DNA of 64,000 nucleotides from Arcanobacterium haemolyticum (GCA_021532125.1 JADYUX010000001.1:124001-188000); one strand, 5' to 3'. Numbered from the stretch's first letter, positions 1 to 9,217 are shown. The notes: generated by a model not told the origin, from the letters alone. Numbers and translations: made by a program.

Positions 1-117
1 GGGATTAACCCTGACCTCAAGGAGCTCACCGCGGCGTGTATTGCGCGACCTCACATCGACATCGTCGGGCGAGTCCACGATTCCGCGGACGAGGTGCTCC
101 AGGGCATCAGCAAGCAT
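1..117 (-). CDS. khpA: KH-domain RNA-binding protein KhpA (N-terminal part)
   Basis: Only the first 39 residues are in the window; the gene runs off the left edge. The protein begins [20 protein letters not shown] and continues with VRSRNTRRGELLEVRVNP, the usual opening of the small single-KH protein KhpA (about 75-80 residues), which binds RNA with KhpB and affects cell shape and translation in Gram-positives. Its ATG overlaps the rpsP stop codon by one base (TGATG), so it is translationally coupled to rpsP, matching the common rpsP-khpA-rimM order. The KH GxxG motif is not visible because of the truncation, so the call rests on the N-terminus and context. Confidence 0.8.
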   Translation of the reverse strand, partial: MLADALEHLVRGIVDSPDDVDVRSRNTRRGELLEVRVNP

Positions 118-575
118 CAGGCTTCTTCTCCGTTCTCGGCCGGAGCTTCCTCAGCCTCGGTCTGCTCCGCAGCGGCTTCTGCTTCAGCCTTAGCCTTCGC
201 TTCGGCGGCGGCAGCGCGGCGCTTCTCTGCATCATTCTGAACGCTCTCAACGGCAGCCTTGCGGGCTTCCTCAACGTTGACAGCTTCCTTGACGCGCAGA
301 CGACCTTCGGCGCCCGGGAGGCCCTTGAACTTCTGCCAATCGCCAGTCACCTTGAGCTGAGCCTTGACGGCGTCCGAAGGCTGAGCGCCAACGGAGAGCC
401 AGTACTGGGCGCGCTCGGAATCGATCTTGATAACCGAAGGGTTCTCGGTCGGGTGGTACTGACCGATCTCCTCGATCACGCGGCCATCACGGCGCTTGCG
501 AGAATCGACGACGACGACACGGTAGAACGGCGCACGGATCTTGCCCATGCGCTTGAGACGAATCTTGACTGCCAC
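117..575 (-). CDS. rpsP: 30S ribosomal protein S16
   Basis: 152 residues. The conserved S16 core [20 protein letters not shown], then [23 protein letters not shown], is unmistakable; S16 binds 16S rRNA early in 30S assembly. I place the start at the GTG at 575, preceded by AGGAG eleven bases upstream, because an upstream in-frame start would add 17 residues absent from S16. Beyond the roughly 95-residue core is an Ala/Glu/Lys-rich tail ([18 protein letters not shown] and onward), typical of actinobacterial S16 and probably disordered. First gene of the operon with khpA. The region upstream (576-886) holds divergent promoters but no other gene. Confidence 0.96.
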   Translation of the reverse strand: MAVKIRLKRMGKIRAPFYRVVVVDSRKRRDGRVIEEIGQYHPTENPSVIKIDSERAQYWLSVGAQPSDAVKAQLKVTGDWQKFKGLPGAEGRLRVKEAVNVEEARKAAVESVQNDAEKRRAAAAEAKAKAEAEAAAEQTEAEEAPAENGEEA

Positions 576-886
576 TTTTGTGGTCACTCCTGGTTCTAAA
601 TTGGGGCGAGGACATCGCAGCACCACGGGGGACGTGGTGATTGAGCCTCAGACAGGGGTTCGCGCAGGCATGAGAGGGCACCTGGTTGAGCCCGAGTACA
701 ACCGACAATTGTGCCAGATATACGGCACGTAAACAATGTAATTCCGCGCTTATGTTCGTGGGTTGGGGCACAAGCAGGCCATTTTCGGCATGTCACTCAG
801 ATTCGCGGCAGAGATTACGCCGCCACGATCCTCCGAGATTCGCCGTACCGAACAACGTGCCATTTGCCCCAATAGATGTTCTCACC

Positions 887-916
887 TTGGATAGTTTCCT
901 CCGCCCGTCCCACAAT
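887..916 (+). promoter_or_regulatory. Promoter of the CDF gene, probably leaderless
   Basis: TTGGAT (887-892), an 18-base spacer and CACAAT (911-916) form a SigA-type promoter. The -10 ends six bases before the GTG at 923, and there is no Shine-Dalgarno sequence, so transcription should begin at or next to the start codon. This is the main reason for choosing GTG 923. Bases 576-886 otherwise hold only the divergent rpsP upstream region. Confidence 0.6.
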
Positions 917-922
917 GGCGTA

Positions 923-1993
923 GTGAGTGAGCAGAAAAATTCTCAACAGTCGGACCCTACCCAACGAAGTAGCGCGCCTTCGTCGGTGAACTTGGCAGCC
1001 TTCGCCTGGCTCTCCATTGCTGCCGCTCTCGCAACAATTGCCCTCAAGACAGCCGCTTACGTGGTATCTGGGTCAGTTGGTCTCCTCTCAGATGCCGTTG
1101 AGTCTGGCGTCAACCTTGTCGCCGCTGTGATCGCGCTGATCGCCCTCAAACAGGCCGCCAAACCTGCAGACAACCGCTACACATATGGCCGATCTAAGGT
1201 GGAGTACTTCTCGGCCGCCGTCGAGGGCGCCATGATTTTCGCTGCGGCCGCGACGATTATTTTTACCGCGGTTATGCGGATTGCCTCCCCAACCCCACTG
1301 GATAACCTTGGACTCGGCCTCGCCGTATCAGTCGTCGCCTCCATCATCAACGCATTCGTCGGCTTCATCTTGCTGCGAGCAGGCCGCAAGCACCGCTCCC
1401 CCACATTGAGCGCCGACGGATCGCATCTCATGACGGACGTCATCACGAGTATCGGCGTTCTCATCGGGATAGGCCTCGTTGCACTCACCGGCTGGGAACG
1501 TCTCGACCCGATCATCGCCCTCCTCGTTGGCATCAACATCACCGTCACTGGAGTCCGCCTTGTCCGTTCCTCCCTCGCGGGTCTCATGGACGTGACCCTC
1601 CCCGACGAACAGAACAGGCTCCTCGTCGCCGTATTGGCCTCCCACACGACCGACGATGTTTCCTTCCATGGATTACAAACCCGCCAAGCCGGGCGTGAAT
1701 CTTTTGCCAACGTCGATATGCTCGTTCCAGGAAGTTGGAGCGTCCGCGAAGGTCACGAGCGCGCAGAAAACGTGATCGACGAACTTCGGCGCGCCGTCCC
1801 AGGCCTGCGAGTCCTCATCCATGTCGAACCAATTGAAGATCCTCGCTCCTATGACGATATTCCTGACGGCTTCATCCCCCTGCCCGCACCCCACGAAAGC
1901 ATTGAGGACGCATGCGGGGTTGGCACAGTTGCACCGCCGAGATTTTCTGGTGAGGACGTGACGACGAAACCCACACGTTCGTCGTCGCAATAA
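923..1993 (+). CDS. Cation diffusion facilitator (CDF) family metal transporter
   Basis: 356 residues. CDF proteins export divalent metals (Zn, Fe, Mn, Co) in exchange for protons. About six transmembrane segments occupy residues 25-215. The first metal-site region reads LLSDAVESGVNLVAAV in TM2, and the second HLMTDVITSIGVLIGI in TM5 has the HxxxD pair. The cytoplasmic C-terminal ferredoxin-like domain (around 225-310) contains SFHGLQTRQAG and ends with HVEPIEDP. TM2 has E and N in positions that are often both Asp in FieF, so the metal cannot be named. A hydrophilic tail of about 45 residues follows. It converges on the amidohydrolase gene. Confidence 0.88.
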   Translation: MSEQKNSQQSDPTQRSSAPSSVNLAAFAWLSIAAALATIALKTAAYVVSGSVGLLSDAVESGVNLVAAVIALIALKQAAKPADNRYTYGRSKVEYFSAAVEGAMIFAAAATIIFTAVMRIASPTPLDNLGLGLAVSVVASIINAFVGFILLRAGRKHRSPTLSADGSHLMTDVITSIGVLIGIGLVALTGWERLDPIIALLVGINITVTGVRLVRSSLAGLMDVTLPDEQNRLLVAVLASHTTDDVSFHGLQTRQAGRESFANVDMLVPGSWSVREGHERAENVIDELRRAVPGLRVLIHVEPIEDPRSYDDIPDGFIPLPAPHESIEDACGVGTVAPPRFSGEDVTTKPTRSSSQ

Positions 1994-2000
1994 CGATGTT

Positions 2001-3071
2001 TTATAGCCCGCGAATTCCGTCGATATACACCGCCGCCGGCCTGTGAACTTCAGCGATATCTTTTTCCGGATCGCCTGCATATACGACGAGATCCGCCGGC
2101 GCGCCATCCTCCCACGTCGGCAACCCCAACAGGGCGCGTCCACGATAGGACGCTGCTGCCATCGCGAGCGCAGCGGGCATCCCTAAAATCACGGCCATGT
2201 CGAGTTCGACGGGCAGGCCTCGTTCGGCGACATCCTCAGCCGTATCCGACCCCATGATGAAGTGCGTGCCTGCCTCGACGAGCATCGCAAGGTGTTCGCG
2301 GCGCCGCGCGTCCATCGAGAGCATGTGCTGCCGGTAGACCGGGTACTTCGTCGCCTGAGCAGCGATGTCCGGGAAGGTTGAGATCTGGCGCACCGTCGGA
2401 TCGACGAGGACACCACGCCGAGCAGCCTCCTTCATGTGATCGAAGGTCATGCCGGTGCCATGCTCAATGGAATCGACGCCTGCGGTAAGGGCATCGTCGA
2501 TCGTTTCAGTTGCAAACGTGTGCAGAGCAACGCGAGCACCTTCATCGTGGGCTGCACGCACCGCCTCAATGAGGTTCGTACGCGGCCAGAGGGGACGCAG
2601 ATCAGCTCCTTCTCCCTCCGAGCGGTCAATCCAGTCACCGACGATCTTGATCCATCCATCGGAACGTCGCGCCTGCCGCGCCGCTTCATAAGCAAGTTGA
2701 GAGGGCTCAACTTCCACGGGCATGTAGCGGATATAGCGTTTGACGCGGGCAATATGTTGGCCCGAACGAATGACTTTCGTACGCCCTGGTTGGGCGAGTG
2801 CCGATACGTCGCGCTGGGCGCCCATCTCCCTGCACGTCGTCACGCCCTGGGAACGCATGATGTCCAGTCTGCGCACGACCTCGTCGTCACTCGTGAGATC
2901 TGGCGTATGAGAGACGCCAGGATGCGCGTGTGCATCCACGAGGCCAGGGTAAATCCACCCCGAGACTTCCTCACACACAACCGCCGGTGCCGTGTGGCGG
3001 ATTTTTCCGTCAACAACCCACGCCTCAGTGAGGTCAGTTCCGCGGAGGGTTCCCGTGAGATGAAGAGCCAT
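2001..3071 (-). CDS. Amidohydrolase family protein (imidazolonepropionase-like)
   Basis: 356 residues. Metal-dependent TIM-barrel hydrolase. It shows YPGLVDAHAHPG (HxH metal ligands near residues 48-50), a histidine in VALHTFATE, SIEHGTGM (third His) and IMGSDTAEDV (catalytic Asp), in family order, and a C-terminal beta-sandwich strand PADLVVYAGDPEKDI. Such proteins hydrolyse cyclic amides or dipeptide-like substrates; the substrate cannot be read from sequence. The ATG lies five bases after the ffh stop with no own ribosome binding site, so it is probably translated by coupling to ffh. It converges with the CDF gene, seven bases apart. Confidence 0.85.
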   Translation of the reverse strand: MALHLTGTLRGTDLTEAWVVDGKIRHTAPAVVCEEVSGWIYPGLVDAHAHPGVSHTPDLTSDDEVVRRLDIMRSQGVTTCREMGAQRDVSALAQPGRTKVIRSGQHIARVKRYIRYMPVEVEPSQLAYEAARQARRSDGWIKIVGDWIDRSEGEGADLRPLWPRTNLIEAVRAAHDEGARVALHTFATETIDDALTAGVDSIEHGTGMTFDHMKEAARRGVLVDPTVRQISTFPDIAAQATKYPVYRQHMLSMDARRREHLAMLVEAGTHFIMGSDTAEDVAERGLPVELDMAVILGMPAALAMAAASYRGRALLGLPTWEDGAPADLVVYAGDPEKDIAEVHRPAAVYIDGIRGL

Positions 3072-3076
3072 GAGAT

Positions 3077-4651
3077 TCAGCGGAGGAATCGCTTGAGGTC
3101 GTCGACGTTGAAATCGGGAGCCGGTGGCTGCGCACCTGGTGTTGGCGCTCCGAAGGCACTCCCTGCAGCCGGGGCGGGCAAGCCGCGTTCTTCAAGATTG
3201 GCGCGTGCCGCTGCTTCAGCTTCCTGGCGGGCACGCTTCGCAGGATTACCCGAACGCCCCTTCTTGTTTCCTGACGTCTTCTTCTGGGCACGTTTCGATT
3301 TGCGTGAGCCACCACCCATGCCAGGCATACCGGGCATTCCTGGAATTCCGCCGCCACGAGACATCTGCTGCATCATCTTGCGCGCCTGCTCGAAACGCTC
3401 GACGAGTGAATTCACTTCCTGCACAGTCGTCCCCGAACCACGAGCAATGCGCTGGCGGCGCGAACCATTGAGGATCTTCGGGTCGTTACGCTCAGCCGGG
3501 GTCATCGACTGGACGATCGCTTCGATGCGATTGATCGAGCTTTCGTCGAAAGCATCAAGCGCCTCTCGGTACTGGCCCATGCCCGGTAGCATCCCCATGA
3601 GCTTCTTCATCGAGCCCATACGTCGAATCTGGTTGAGCTGATCGATAAAATCGGCGAGGGTGAAATCGCCGTGGCTCATCTTCGACGCGAGCTCGGCCTG
3701 CTGACGCTCGTCCCACGTGCGCTCGGCCTGCTCGATCAGGGTGAGAATATCGCCCATATCGAGGATGCGTGAGGCCATGCGATCGGCGTGGAATTGTTCA
3801 AAATCGGTGAGCTTTTCACCGGTGGAGGCAAAGAGGATGGGCGCACCGGTAACACCGCGAACGGAGAGTGCCGCTCCACCTCGGGTATCGCCATCGAGCT
3901 TCGAAAGCACAACGCCGGTGAATCCCACACCTTCTTTGAAGGCATTGGCGGTTGCGACAGCGTCCTGGCCGATCATCGCATCTACGACGAAGAGCACTTC
4001 GTTGGGATTGACAGCGGCGCGAATATCTATGGCCTGCTGCATCATCTCTTCGTCAACGCCGAGGCGGCCCGCGGTATCAACGATGACCACGTCGAATCCC
4101 TCTGAGCGTGCATGCTCGACACCCGAACCTGCAACAGCTACCGGATCGCCAACGCCGTTGCCAGGTTCAGGAGCCCACACGTCCACACCTGCGCGTTCGC
4201 CCACAACCTGGAGCTGGGTGACGGCGTTCGGACGCTGAAGATCAGAGGCGACGAGGAGAACCTTCTTATTTCGCTCGCGCAGCCACACGCCGAGCTTTCC
4301 AGCAAGGGTTGTCTTACCCGCGCCTTGAAGGCCAGCGAGCATGATGACAGTCGGCTTGGCCTGTGCCCACGAGAGCTCTCGGGATTCCCCACCAAGGATC
4401 TCCACGAGTTCGTCGTTAACAATGCGGATGACCTGCTGGGAAGGGTTGAGCGCTTGCGAGGCGAGCGCTCCTGTCGCTTTCTCACGCACCGACGCCGTGA
4501 AGGATCGGACGACGGGGAGCGCAACATCCGCGTCCAGCAATGCACGACGAATCTCGGAAACTGTCTGCTCAACGTCGCTTGCTGAGAGACGCCCCTTGGA
4601 GCGGAGATTCTTAAATGAACCAGTGATGCGGTCTGAAAGTGATTCGAACAC
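3077..4651 (-). CDS. ffh: Signal recognition particle protein Ffh (SRP54)
   Basis: 524 residues. GTPase that binds 4.5S RNA and signal sequences of nascent membrane proteins and docks with FtsY. N domain (1-90), then the G domain with P-loop GLQGAGKTT (107-115), DTAGR, and SKLDGDTRGG; the methionine-rich M domain (about 325-440) holds MGSMKKLMGMLPGM and SRRQRIARGSGT, the RNA-binding helix-turn-helix. The C-terminal extension of about 80 residues is basic, then Pro/Ala-rich, ending DDLKRFLR, longer than in E. coli (453 residues). Transcribed with the downstream amidohydrolase. Its partner ftsY lies nearby at 7183-8337. Confidence 0.97.
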   Translation of the reverse strand: MFESLSDRITGSFKNLRSKGRLSASDVEQTVSEIRRALLDADVALPVVRSFTASVREKATGALASQALNPSQQVIRIVNDELVEILGGESRELSWAQAKPTVIMLAGLQGAGKTTLAGKLGVWLRERNKKVLLVASDLQRPNAVTQLQVVGERAGVDVWAPEPGNGVGDPVAVAGSGVEHARSEGFDVVIVDTAGRLGVDEEMMQQAIDIRAAVNPNEVLFVVDAMIGQDAVATANAFKEGVGFTGVVLSKLDGDTRGGAALSVRGVTGAPILFASTGEKLTDFEQFHADRMASRILDMGDILTLIEQAERTWDERQQAELASKMSHGDFTLADFIDQLNQIRRMGSMKKLMGMLPGMGQYREALDAFDESSINRIEAIVQSMTPAERNDPKILNGSRRQRIARGSGTTVQEVNSLVERFEQARKMMQQMSRGGGIPGMPGMPGMGGGSRKSKRAQKKTSGNKKGRSGNPAKRARQEAEAAARANLEERGLPAPAAGSAFGAPTPGAQPPAPDFNVDDLKRFLR

Positions 4652-4799
4652 AGGCCTACCCTCGTAGTGGATGAAACTGCACTCAAGTCTACGTCAGAAT
4701 GGGATATTTCTTCCCCTCCGGCAGCTCTCATACGCCGGAAACGTAAGGATGACCTCGCTTGTCAGCACACTGCCCGCAACTTGCGGTTGTGGAAGGGCA

Positions 4800-6587
4800 C
4801 TAGTCTTTGGCAGGAGCGGTCGTCAAGAGACGAGGGTAGGCGCGACGAACGAGTGCATCGACAAGGCCAGCGCGCCATTCGTTCCAGACCTTCGGCTTAC
4901 ATGCGCGCGCGTCGGCTTGGCTGAGCATGTGGAGAGCATCAAGAATATCCGCACTTCCGCGGCATGCTGCGCTGATACGAGCGTACGTGGATTCGTCGTT
5001 CGGATCGGCCGAAGTTGCAAGTTCACCGAGCAGGAGATGGTGGGCGACGAGGCCCGTGACGGTACGGATGATGTCGTCACCGTATCCGAGGGCACCGAGG
5101 ATATCCGGAATCATGTCTGCGCCGCGTTCGCTGTGTCCGGGATGAGCGGGACGTTTTCCGATGTCGTGGAAGAAGGTCGCTACAAGGAGTGCGGTTCGCG
5201 TTGAGTCTGGAAGGTCCGCGAAGGTTGTTCCGCGGGCGCTTATACACGTGGGCAGGAGGGATGTCGCTTCAATTTGGTGGCGGTCCACGGTGTAGTGATG
5301 AATCGGGGAGCGTTGGGGCAGATTACGCACGTGCGCCCAGGGGGGAAGGATTCGGGTGAGAAGTCCTGCCACGTCAAGTGCCTCCCACACGGGAATTTGC
5401 GCTGCTCCACTCGCGAGGATGACCTCAAGATCAGCGCGGGCGTGAGGGGGCCATTGCTTCCCTCCGCGGAATGCTTCACCGAGGGGATCTGACGCACCGG
5501 CCTTCTTCATCGAGGCAAGGGTTGCGGGGCGAATCGGTGTATGTGTGCGTGCGCTCTCACGCGCAAATGCGAGAAGAATGTCCGGCGACGAGGGATCAAC
5601 TCCCGCTGGAAGGACGAGCTCTCCCCCGCGCCTGCCCACCCCCGGGACAACTTCGTCGAGGTGGGGAGGCACGTACCGCCCGCGTACCTTCCGCGGTATC
5701 GAGGTGGTGACCGGTTGGAGGTTGCGCCGAGCTACGCGCTCGGTAGCTTGGTAGGCGGCACGTATTATTCGGGAGGCTTCCGCCACCCGCGATAACAAGG
5801 CATCTCCAGGATCTCGCGATGTCTCCGTGTAACCAAGAATTCGGGCGACGTCGTCGTGGTAATCAATCCGAAGCACGGGCGTGTAGCGCCTGGTCACATT
5901 AGCAAGGGCGTCTCGGATATCGAGGAGGGAAGATTCAGCTTCGGCGTAGTTGATTTCGGGGCGTTCGACGAGCCACGAAGCGACGAGGGCACGGATGAGG
6001 AGCGCGTCACGCAAACCTCCGCCCGCTTCTTTAAGATTTCCTTCAATGAGGTACGGCAGCTCGCCATTACGAGCGATTCGTTCGTCGTGTTCGTCGACAA
6101 TCGTGTGGAATCGCCGGCGCGCCGCCGAGCGCCAATCCGCAAGTATGGCAGAGCGGGCACGGGAAAAAAGGGCATGGTCTCCTGCGATGAAACGCGCATC
6201 GAGCATCGAAAGACCAGCGGTGAGGTTCTCGTTGGCAATGTGGCGGCACTCATCGAGGGATCGCACGGCGTGGTCAAGGTCGATGTGGGAATCCCAGATG
6301 GGATACCAGAGCTGCGCCGCAAGTTCGTCGGCGAGATCTGCTTCGTCCTCGTGCATGAGGACGAGGTCGAGGTCTGACTCAGGCCCACAGTCGAGGCGTC
6401 CAAGTGATCCCACTGCCGCGAGAGCGATTCGTCGTCCCTTACCTGAGGTGTTACCCGCCGTGCGAATGTGTACTCGTTGCCACAGGTCACGAACAGCCTC
6501 GTCGGCGAGGCGCGACCATTCGGCTCGCGAGGCGGCGCCTCGTGGTTTGATGCCACGGCGCGCCTGTATGAGGGAGTCTATTTTCAT
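4800..6587 (-). CDS. glnD: PII nucleotidylyltransferase GlnD, without C-terminal ACT domains
   Basis: 595 residues, against roughly 800-890 for full-length GlnD. The enzyme modifies and de-modifies PII at Tyr51. The nucleotidyltransferase domain has VGSLGRLDCGPESDLDLVL (G60-S61, D72, D74), followed by the GlnD-type helical domain and an HD phosphohydrolase domain (FFHDIGKRPAHPGHSE). The protein stops after KVWNEWRAGLVDALVRR, which normally leads into two ACT domains that sense glutamine. Only 148 bases separate its stop from ffh, too few to hide them. Start ATG 6587 has GAGGAA upstream. Actinobacterial homologues adenylylate rather than uridylylate PII, so either nucleotide is possible. Confidence 0.9.
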   Translation of the reverse strand: MKIDSLIQARRGIKPRGAASRAEWSRLADEAVRDLWQRVHIRTAGNTSGKGRRIALAAVGSLGRLDCGPESDLDLVLMHEDEADLADELAAQLWYPIWDSHIDLDHAVRSLDECRHIANENLTAGLSMLDARFIAGDHALFSRARSAILADWRSAARRRFHTIVDEHDERIARNGELPYLIEGNLKEAGGGLRDALLIRALVASWLVERPEINYAEAESSLLDIRDALANVTRRYTPVLRIDYHDDVARILGYTETSRDPGDALLSRVAEASRIIRAAYQATERVARRNLQPVTTSIPRKVRGRYVPPHLDEVVPGVGRRGGELVLPAGVDPSSPDILLAFARESARTHTPIRPATLASMKKAGASDPLGEAFRGGKQWPPHARADLEVILASGAAQIPVWEALDVAGLLTRILPPWAHVRNLPQRSPIHHYTVDRHQIEATSLLPTCISARGTTFADLPDSTRTALLVATFFHDIGKRPAHPGHSERGADMIPDILGALGYGDDIIRTVTGLVAHHLLLGELATSADPNDESTYARISAACRGSADILDALHMLSQADARACKPKVWNEWRAGLVDALVRRAYPRLLTTAPAKD

Positions 6588-6642
6588 GGCAATTCCTCTA
6601 CCGCTTTGTTGCCGGCTTGATCGCTACGAATACTCAGCTCTC

Positions 6643-6981
6643 TTAGAGGGCCTCCTCGCCGGATTCTCCTGTGCGTACGCGGATAACCTCGTCGAGAGTG
6701 GTGATCCAGATTTTTCCGTCACCAATGCGCCCGGAGCGGGCCGCCTCGGCGATTGCCAGCGCGATGGGGCGAGCTTCGTCGTCGGCGCACACCACTTCGA
6801 TTTTGACTTTCGGTAGGAGATCCACGGTGTACTCTGCTCCGCGGTAAACCTCTGTGTGTCCGCGTTGGCGACCGTAACCGTTCACTTGTGTGGCGGTCAT
6901 TCCTTTAACACCGTTTGCCATCAGTGTTTGTTTGACTTCATCGAGCCGGTGGGGCTGGATGACCGCTGTCACGAGTTTCAT
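6643..6981 (-). CDS. glnB: Nitrogen regulatory protein PII
   Basis: 112 residues, the family length. Trimeric signal protein binding ATP/ADP and 2-oxoglutarate. The T-loop reads GRQRGHTEVYRGAEYTVDLLPK with the modifiable Tyr at position 51, the B-loop is ARSGRIGDGKIWI, and the C-loop has VIRVRTGE. AAAGGAG precedes the ATG by five bases. Downstream, 55 bases away, lies glnD, its modifying enzyme. In many actinobacteria amtB precedes this gene; here the next gene upstream is ftsY, with no ammonium transporter. The homologue is called glnK when paired with amtB, so glnB/glnK naming is a convention. Confidence 0.95.
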   Translation of the reverse strand: MKLVTAVIQPHRLDEVKQTLMANGVKGMTATQVNGYGRQRGHTEVYRGAEYTVDLLPKVKIEVVCADDEARPIALAIAEAARSGRIGDGKIWITTLDEVIRVRTGESGEEAL

Positions 6982-7116
6982 GAGTTCTCCTTTATCAACA
7001 CGCCGGCTGTCGTCTCGGCGTTGATGTGCGGCCGACGAGCGCGCGTCCCTCGTAGCTGGTGGATACGGTATCTAAGACCACTTTAATTGCAGCGCATATA
7101 TTTCCTGTAGATGAGA

Positions 7117-7142
7117 GGGGCCGTGCGTTTTCGCACGGCCCC
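7117..7142 (-). terminator. Hairpin downstream of ftsY
   Basis: Perfect 11-base-pair stem GGGGCCGTGCG (7117-7127) with CGCACGGCCCC (7132-7142) and a TTTT loop, 40 bases after the ftsY stop on the minus strand. The following minus-strand bases are only weakly T-rich, so termination strength is uncertain. Confidence 0.6.
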
Positions 7143-7182
7143 CACACAGTGCACACAGCGTGTGCGTCAGCGTCCCTCGGCG

Positions 7183-8337
7183 CTAAGCCAAGATCGCATC
7201 AACAAAGCCTTCAGGATCAAACGGCGCCAGATCATCCGGCCCCTCACCCAAACCAACAAACTTCACCGGCACACCAAGCTCACGCTGAACCGAAACCACA
7301 ATGCCACCCTTAGCAGTCCCGTCCAACTTCGTCAGAACAATGCCGGTAATCCCCGTCACCTCAGCGAACACCTGCGCTTGGCGCATGCCATTCTGCCCCG
7401 TGGTCGCGTCGAGGACGAGCAGCACCTCGTTCACGGGAGCCTTCCGCTCCATAACACGCTTAATCTTGCCTAACTCGTCCATAAGACCAGCCTTGTTCTG
7501 GAGACGTCCGGCTGTATCGACAAGCACGACATCAACGCCGCGTTCACGGGCTTCCTTCACTGCCTCAAATGCAACAGATGCGGGATCGGCTTCATCGCGG
7601 TCAGAACGAATAACATCAACGCCCACGCGCTCGCCCCACGTGGCGAGCTGATCAGCAGCGGCAGCACGGAAGGTATCAGCCGCACCAAGAAGAACGCTCT
7701 TTCCTTCCGCGACGAGCACACGCGCAAGTTTCCCAACAGTCGTCGTCTTCCCCGTGCCGTTAACACCAACCATGAGGACGCTCGCCGGCTCTGCTGAACC
7801 ATCTTCTCCTTCAGCGCGGGTGAGGTTAAGGGAACGATCCATGCTCGGATCGACAAGACTCAGGAGTTCCTCGCGCAAAATCGCCCGTACACGCTCAGGG
7901 TCCTGCGTGCCTTCAACCTTCGTGCGGGTGCGCAGATTCTCCATGATCTGCGATGTAGCTTCAAGGCCAACATCAGCGATGATGAGCGTATCTTCAAGTT
8001 CTTCCCAATCTTCCGGCGAGAGGTCGCCACGTGAGAGGATCGAAAGAAGAGCTTGGCCGAGACCACCCGAACGTGCGAGCCGGGCACGCAATCGCTGCAT
8101 ACGGCTCGGGATAGATTCGGGGAGTTCAACGGCGGGTACCTCGATCTCGTCGCCAGGAGCTTCCTCGGAAATCTCAGTTTCGGCGGGTTCGTTAACTTTT
8201 GTACCCGTCTCGATTTCCGGCTTCGCAAATGATTCTTCAAGCTCGTTCCGGCGGCGAGACATCGCGACAAAAGCTGCGATGGCGCCGAGCGCGACAAGAA
8301 CGGCAACGACGATGAGAGCAATGGTTGGAGTATTCAC
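7183..8337 (-). CDS. ftsY: Signal recognition particle receptor FtsY
   Basis: 384 residues. SRP receptor GTPase at the membrane, partner of Ffh. An N-terminal hydrophobic helix (residues 4-26, IALIVVAVLVALGAIAAFV) suggests direct membrane anchoring; an acidic linker (about 35-75) follows. The NG domain begins near 80, with P-loop GVNGTGKTT (191-199), DTAGRLQNK, TKLDGTAKGG and GLGEGPDDLAPFDPEGFVD at the C-terminus, all FtsY hallmarks. Start is GTG at 8337, with GGAG nine bases upstream. Confidence 0.97.
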   Translation of the reverse strand: MNTPTIALIVVAVLVALGAIAAFVAMSRRRNELEESFAKPEIETGTKVNEPAETEISEEAPGDEIEVPAVELPESIPSRMQRLRARLARSGGLGQALLSILSRGDLSPEDWEELEDTLIIADVGLEATSQIMENLRTRTKVEGTQDPERVRAILREELLSLVDPSMDRSLNLTRAEGEDGSAEPASVLMVGVNGTGKTTTVGKLARVLVAEGKSVLLGAADTFRAAAADQLATWGERVGVDVIRSDRDEADPASVAFEAVKEARERGVDVVLVDTAGRLQNKAGLMDELGKIKRVMERKAPVNEVLLVLDATTGQNGMRQAQVFAEVTGITGIVLTKLDGTAKGGIVVSVQRELGVPVKFVGLGEGPDDLAPFDPEGFVDAILA

Positions 8338-8385
8338 GCTCTCCAGTCTTCCCTACCCGTGCTGAGATTTCCAGCTTAGAAACGC

Positions 8386-8416
8386 AAAAAGCCTACGGCG
8401 TATGCGGTCGTCGTAG
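8386..8416 (-). terminator. Rho-independent terminator after the 216-residue membrane protein gene
   Basis: On the minus strand, CTACGACG pairs with CGCCGTAG (8409-8416 with 8393-8400, one mismatch), followed by GC and a run of five T (8390-8386). It separates the gene at 8434 from ftsY. Confidence 0.65.
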
Positions 8417-8433
8417 AAACGATCGACGAGATA

Positions 8434-9084
8434 TCAGGCAGCGCGTGAATCTTTCGCGCCCTCCGAGCGAAGCTTCGGTGCGTCTCCCGGCCAGATGCTT
8501 TCTGCGGAGCGGTCCGTCGTGAAGATCCTGGCGAACTCGTCGTGTGAATCCTCCAACGCCATATCAGGCACAGCATCGACATGCGGCTCATCAGTTTCAG
8601 CTACCGCCACTGCGCTCTCGTCGTTCTCCCCGGCGTCGCGTCGAGAAGGCGAAGCGTCCTGAGGGGCTCCGTCGGTCCCATCCGTCACAGTTTCACTGCC
8701 GGTCACCACAGCAGAATTTCCCTGCTCCTGCCGGCGTACGCGGCTAGCCACTTCCGTCACTTTCTCAACGACAGGGGCAGACGCTGCCTTGACATACCCC
8801 GATGCTTCACGCTCCATCGAGACCATCCGGTTCCAATTCTCCTCCACATCGTCGGGAGTGAGATAGTCCTCGGAGGCAACCGGGAACTTAGCGAAAACAT
8901 CCTCGACGGAAGTATCACGAACCTTGAGCTCAAAATCGTCGACATCAAGGCCATCGGAACGCCACGCATCGACAGAATCAGCGACCCATTCCTTAACATC
9001 GGTATCGCGCGACGTCAGGATAAGGGCATAGACACCTACTACGACGAGAACCACGAAGAAAACAATGACAATCGGGATGAGCAC
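8434..9084 (-). CDS. Membrane-anchored protein of unknown function
   Basis: 216 residues. One N-terminal transmembrane helix (residues 2-24, IPIVIVFFVVLVVVGVYALIL), then a mostly acidic, low-complexity soluble part rich in Asp, Glu, Ala and Ser (EKVTEVASRVRRQEQGNSAV onward). A folded segment may occupy residues 25-100 (VKEWVADSVDAWRSDGLDVDDFELKVRD). No catalytic motif is seen. It lies between smc and ftsY on the same strand and has its own terminator. I do not recognise the family; the topology suggests a short anchor with a cytoplasmic or extracytoplasmic disordered tail. Confidence 0.7.
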   Translation of the reverse strand: MLIPIVIVFFVVLVVVGVYALILTSRDTDVKEWVADSVDAWRSDGLDVDDFELKVRDTSVEDVFAKFPVASEDYLTPDDVEENWNRMVSMEREASGYVKAASAPVVEKVTEVASRVRRQEQGNSAVVTGSETVTDGTDGAPQDASPSRRDAGENDESAVAVAETDEPHVDAVPDMALEDSHDEFARIFTTDRSAESIWPGDAPKLRSEGAKDSRAA

Positions 9085-9217
9085 GCTTTTATTATCTCAA
9101 GATATGCGGCAAAGTCCTGTGGTGACTTTGGGGAGATTGGCCACGTTTCACCCATTCAGAACCTTTGCGTAGCTCCAGCGGCTGAGCCTGCCACGCAACT
9201 CTGCATTCGTGCCGGAA

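Noticed and set aside
2436-3641. A 401-codon plus-strand open frame
   Set aside because: Antisense to the amidohydrolase and ffh; composition is Arg/Ser/Pro-rich as expected for a GC-rich shadow.
4652-4799. Possible hidden ACT domains of GlnD by frameshift
   Set aside because: Only 148 bases lie between glnD and ffh, and no frame shows ACT-like sequence.
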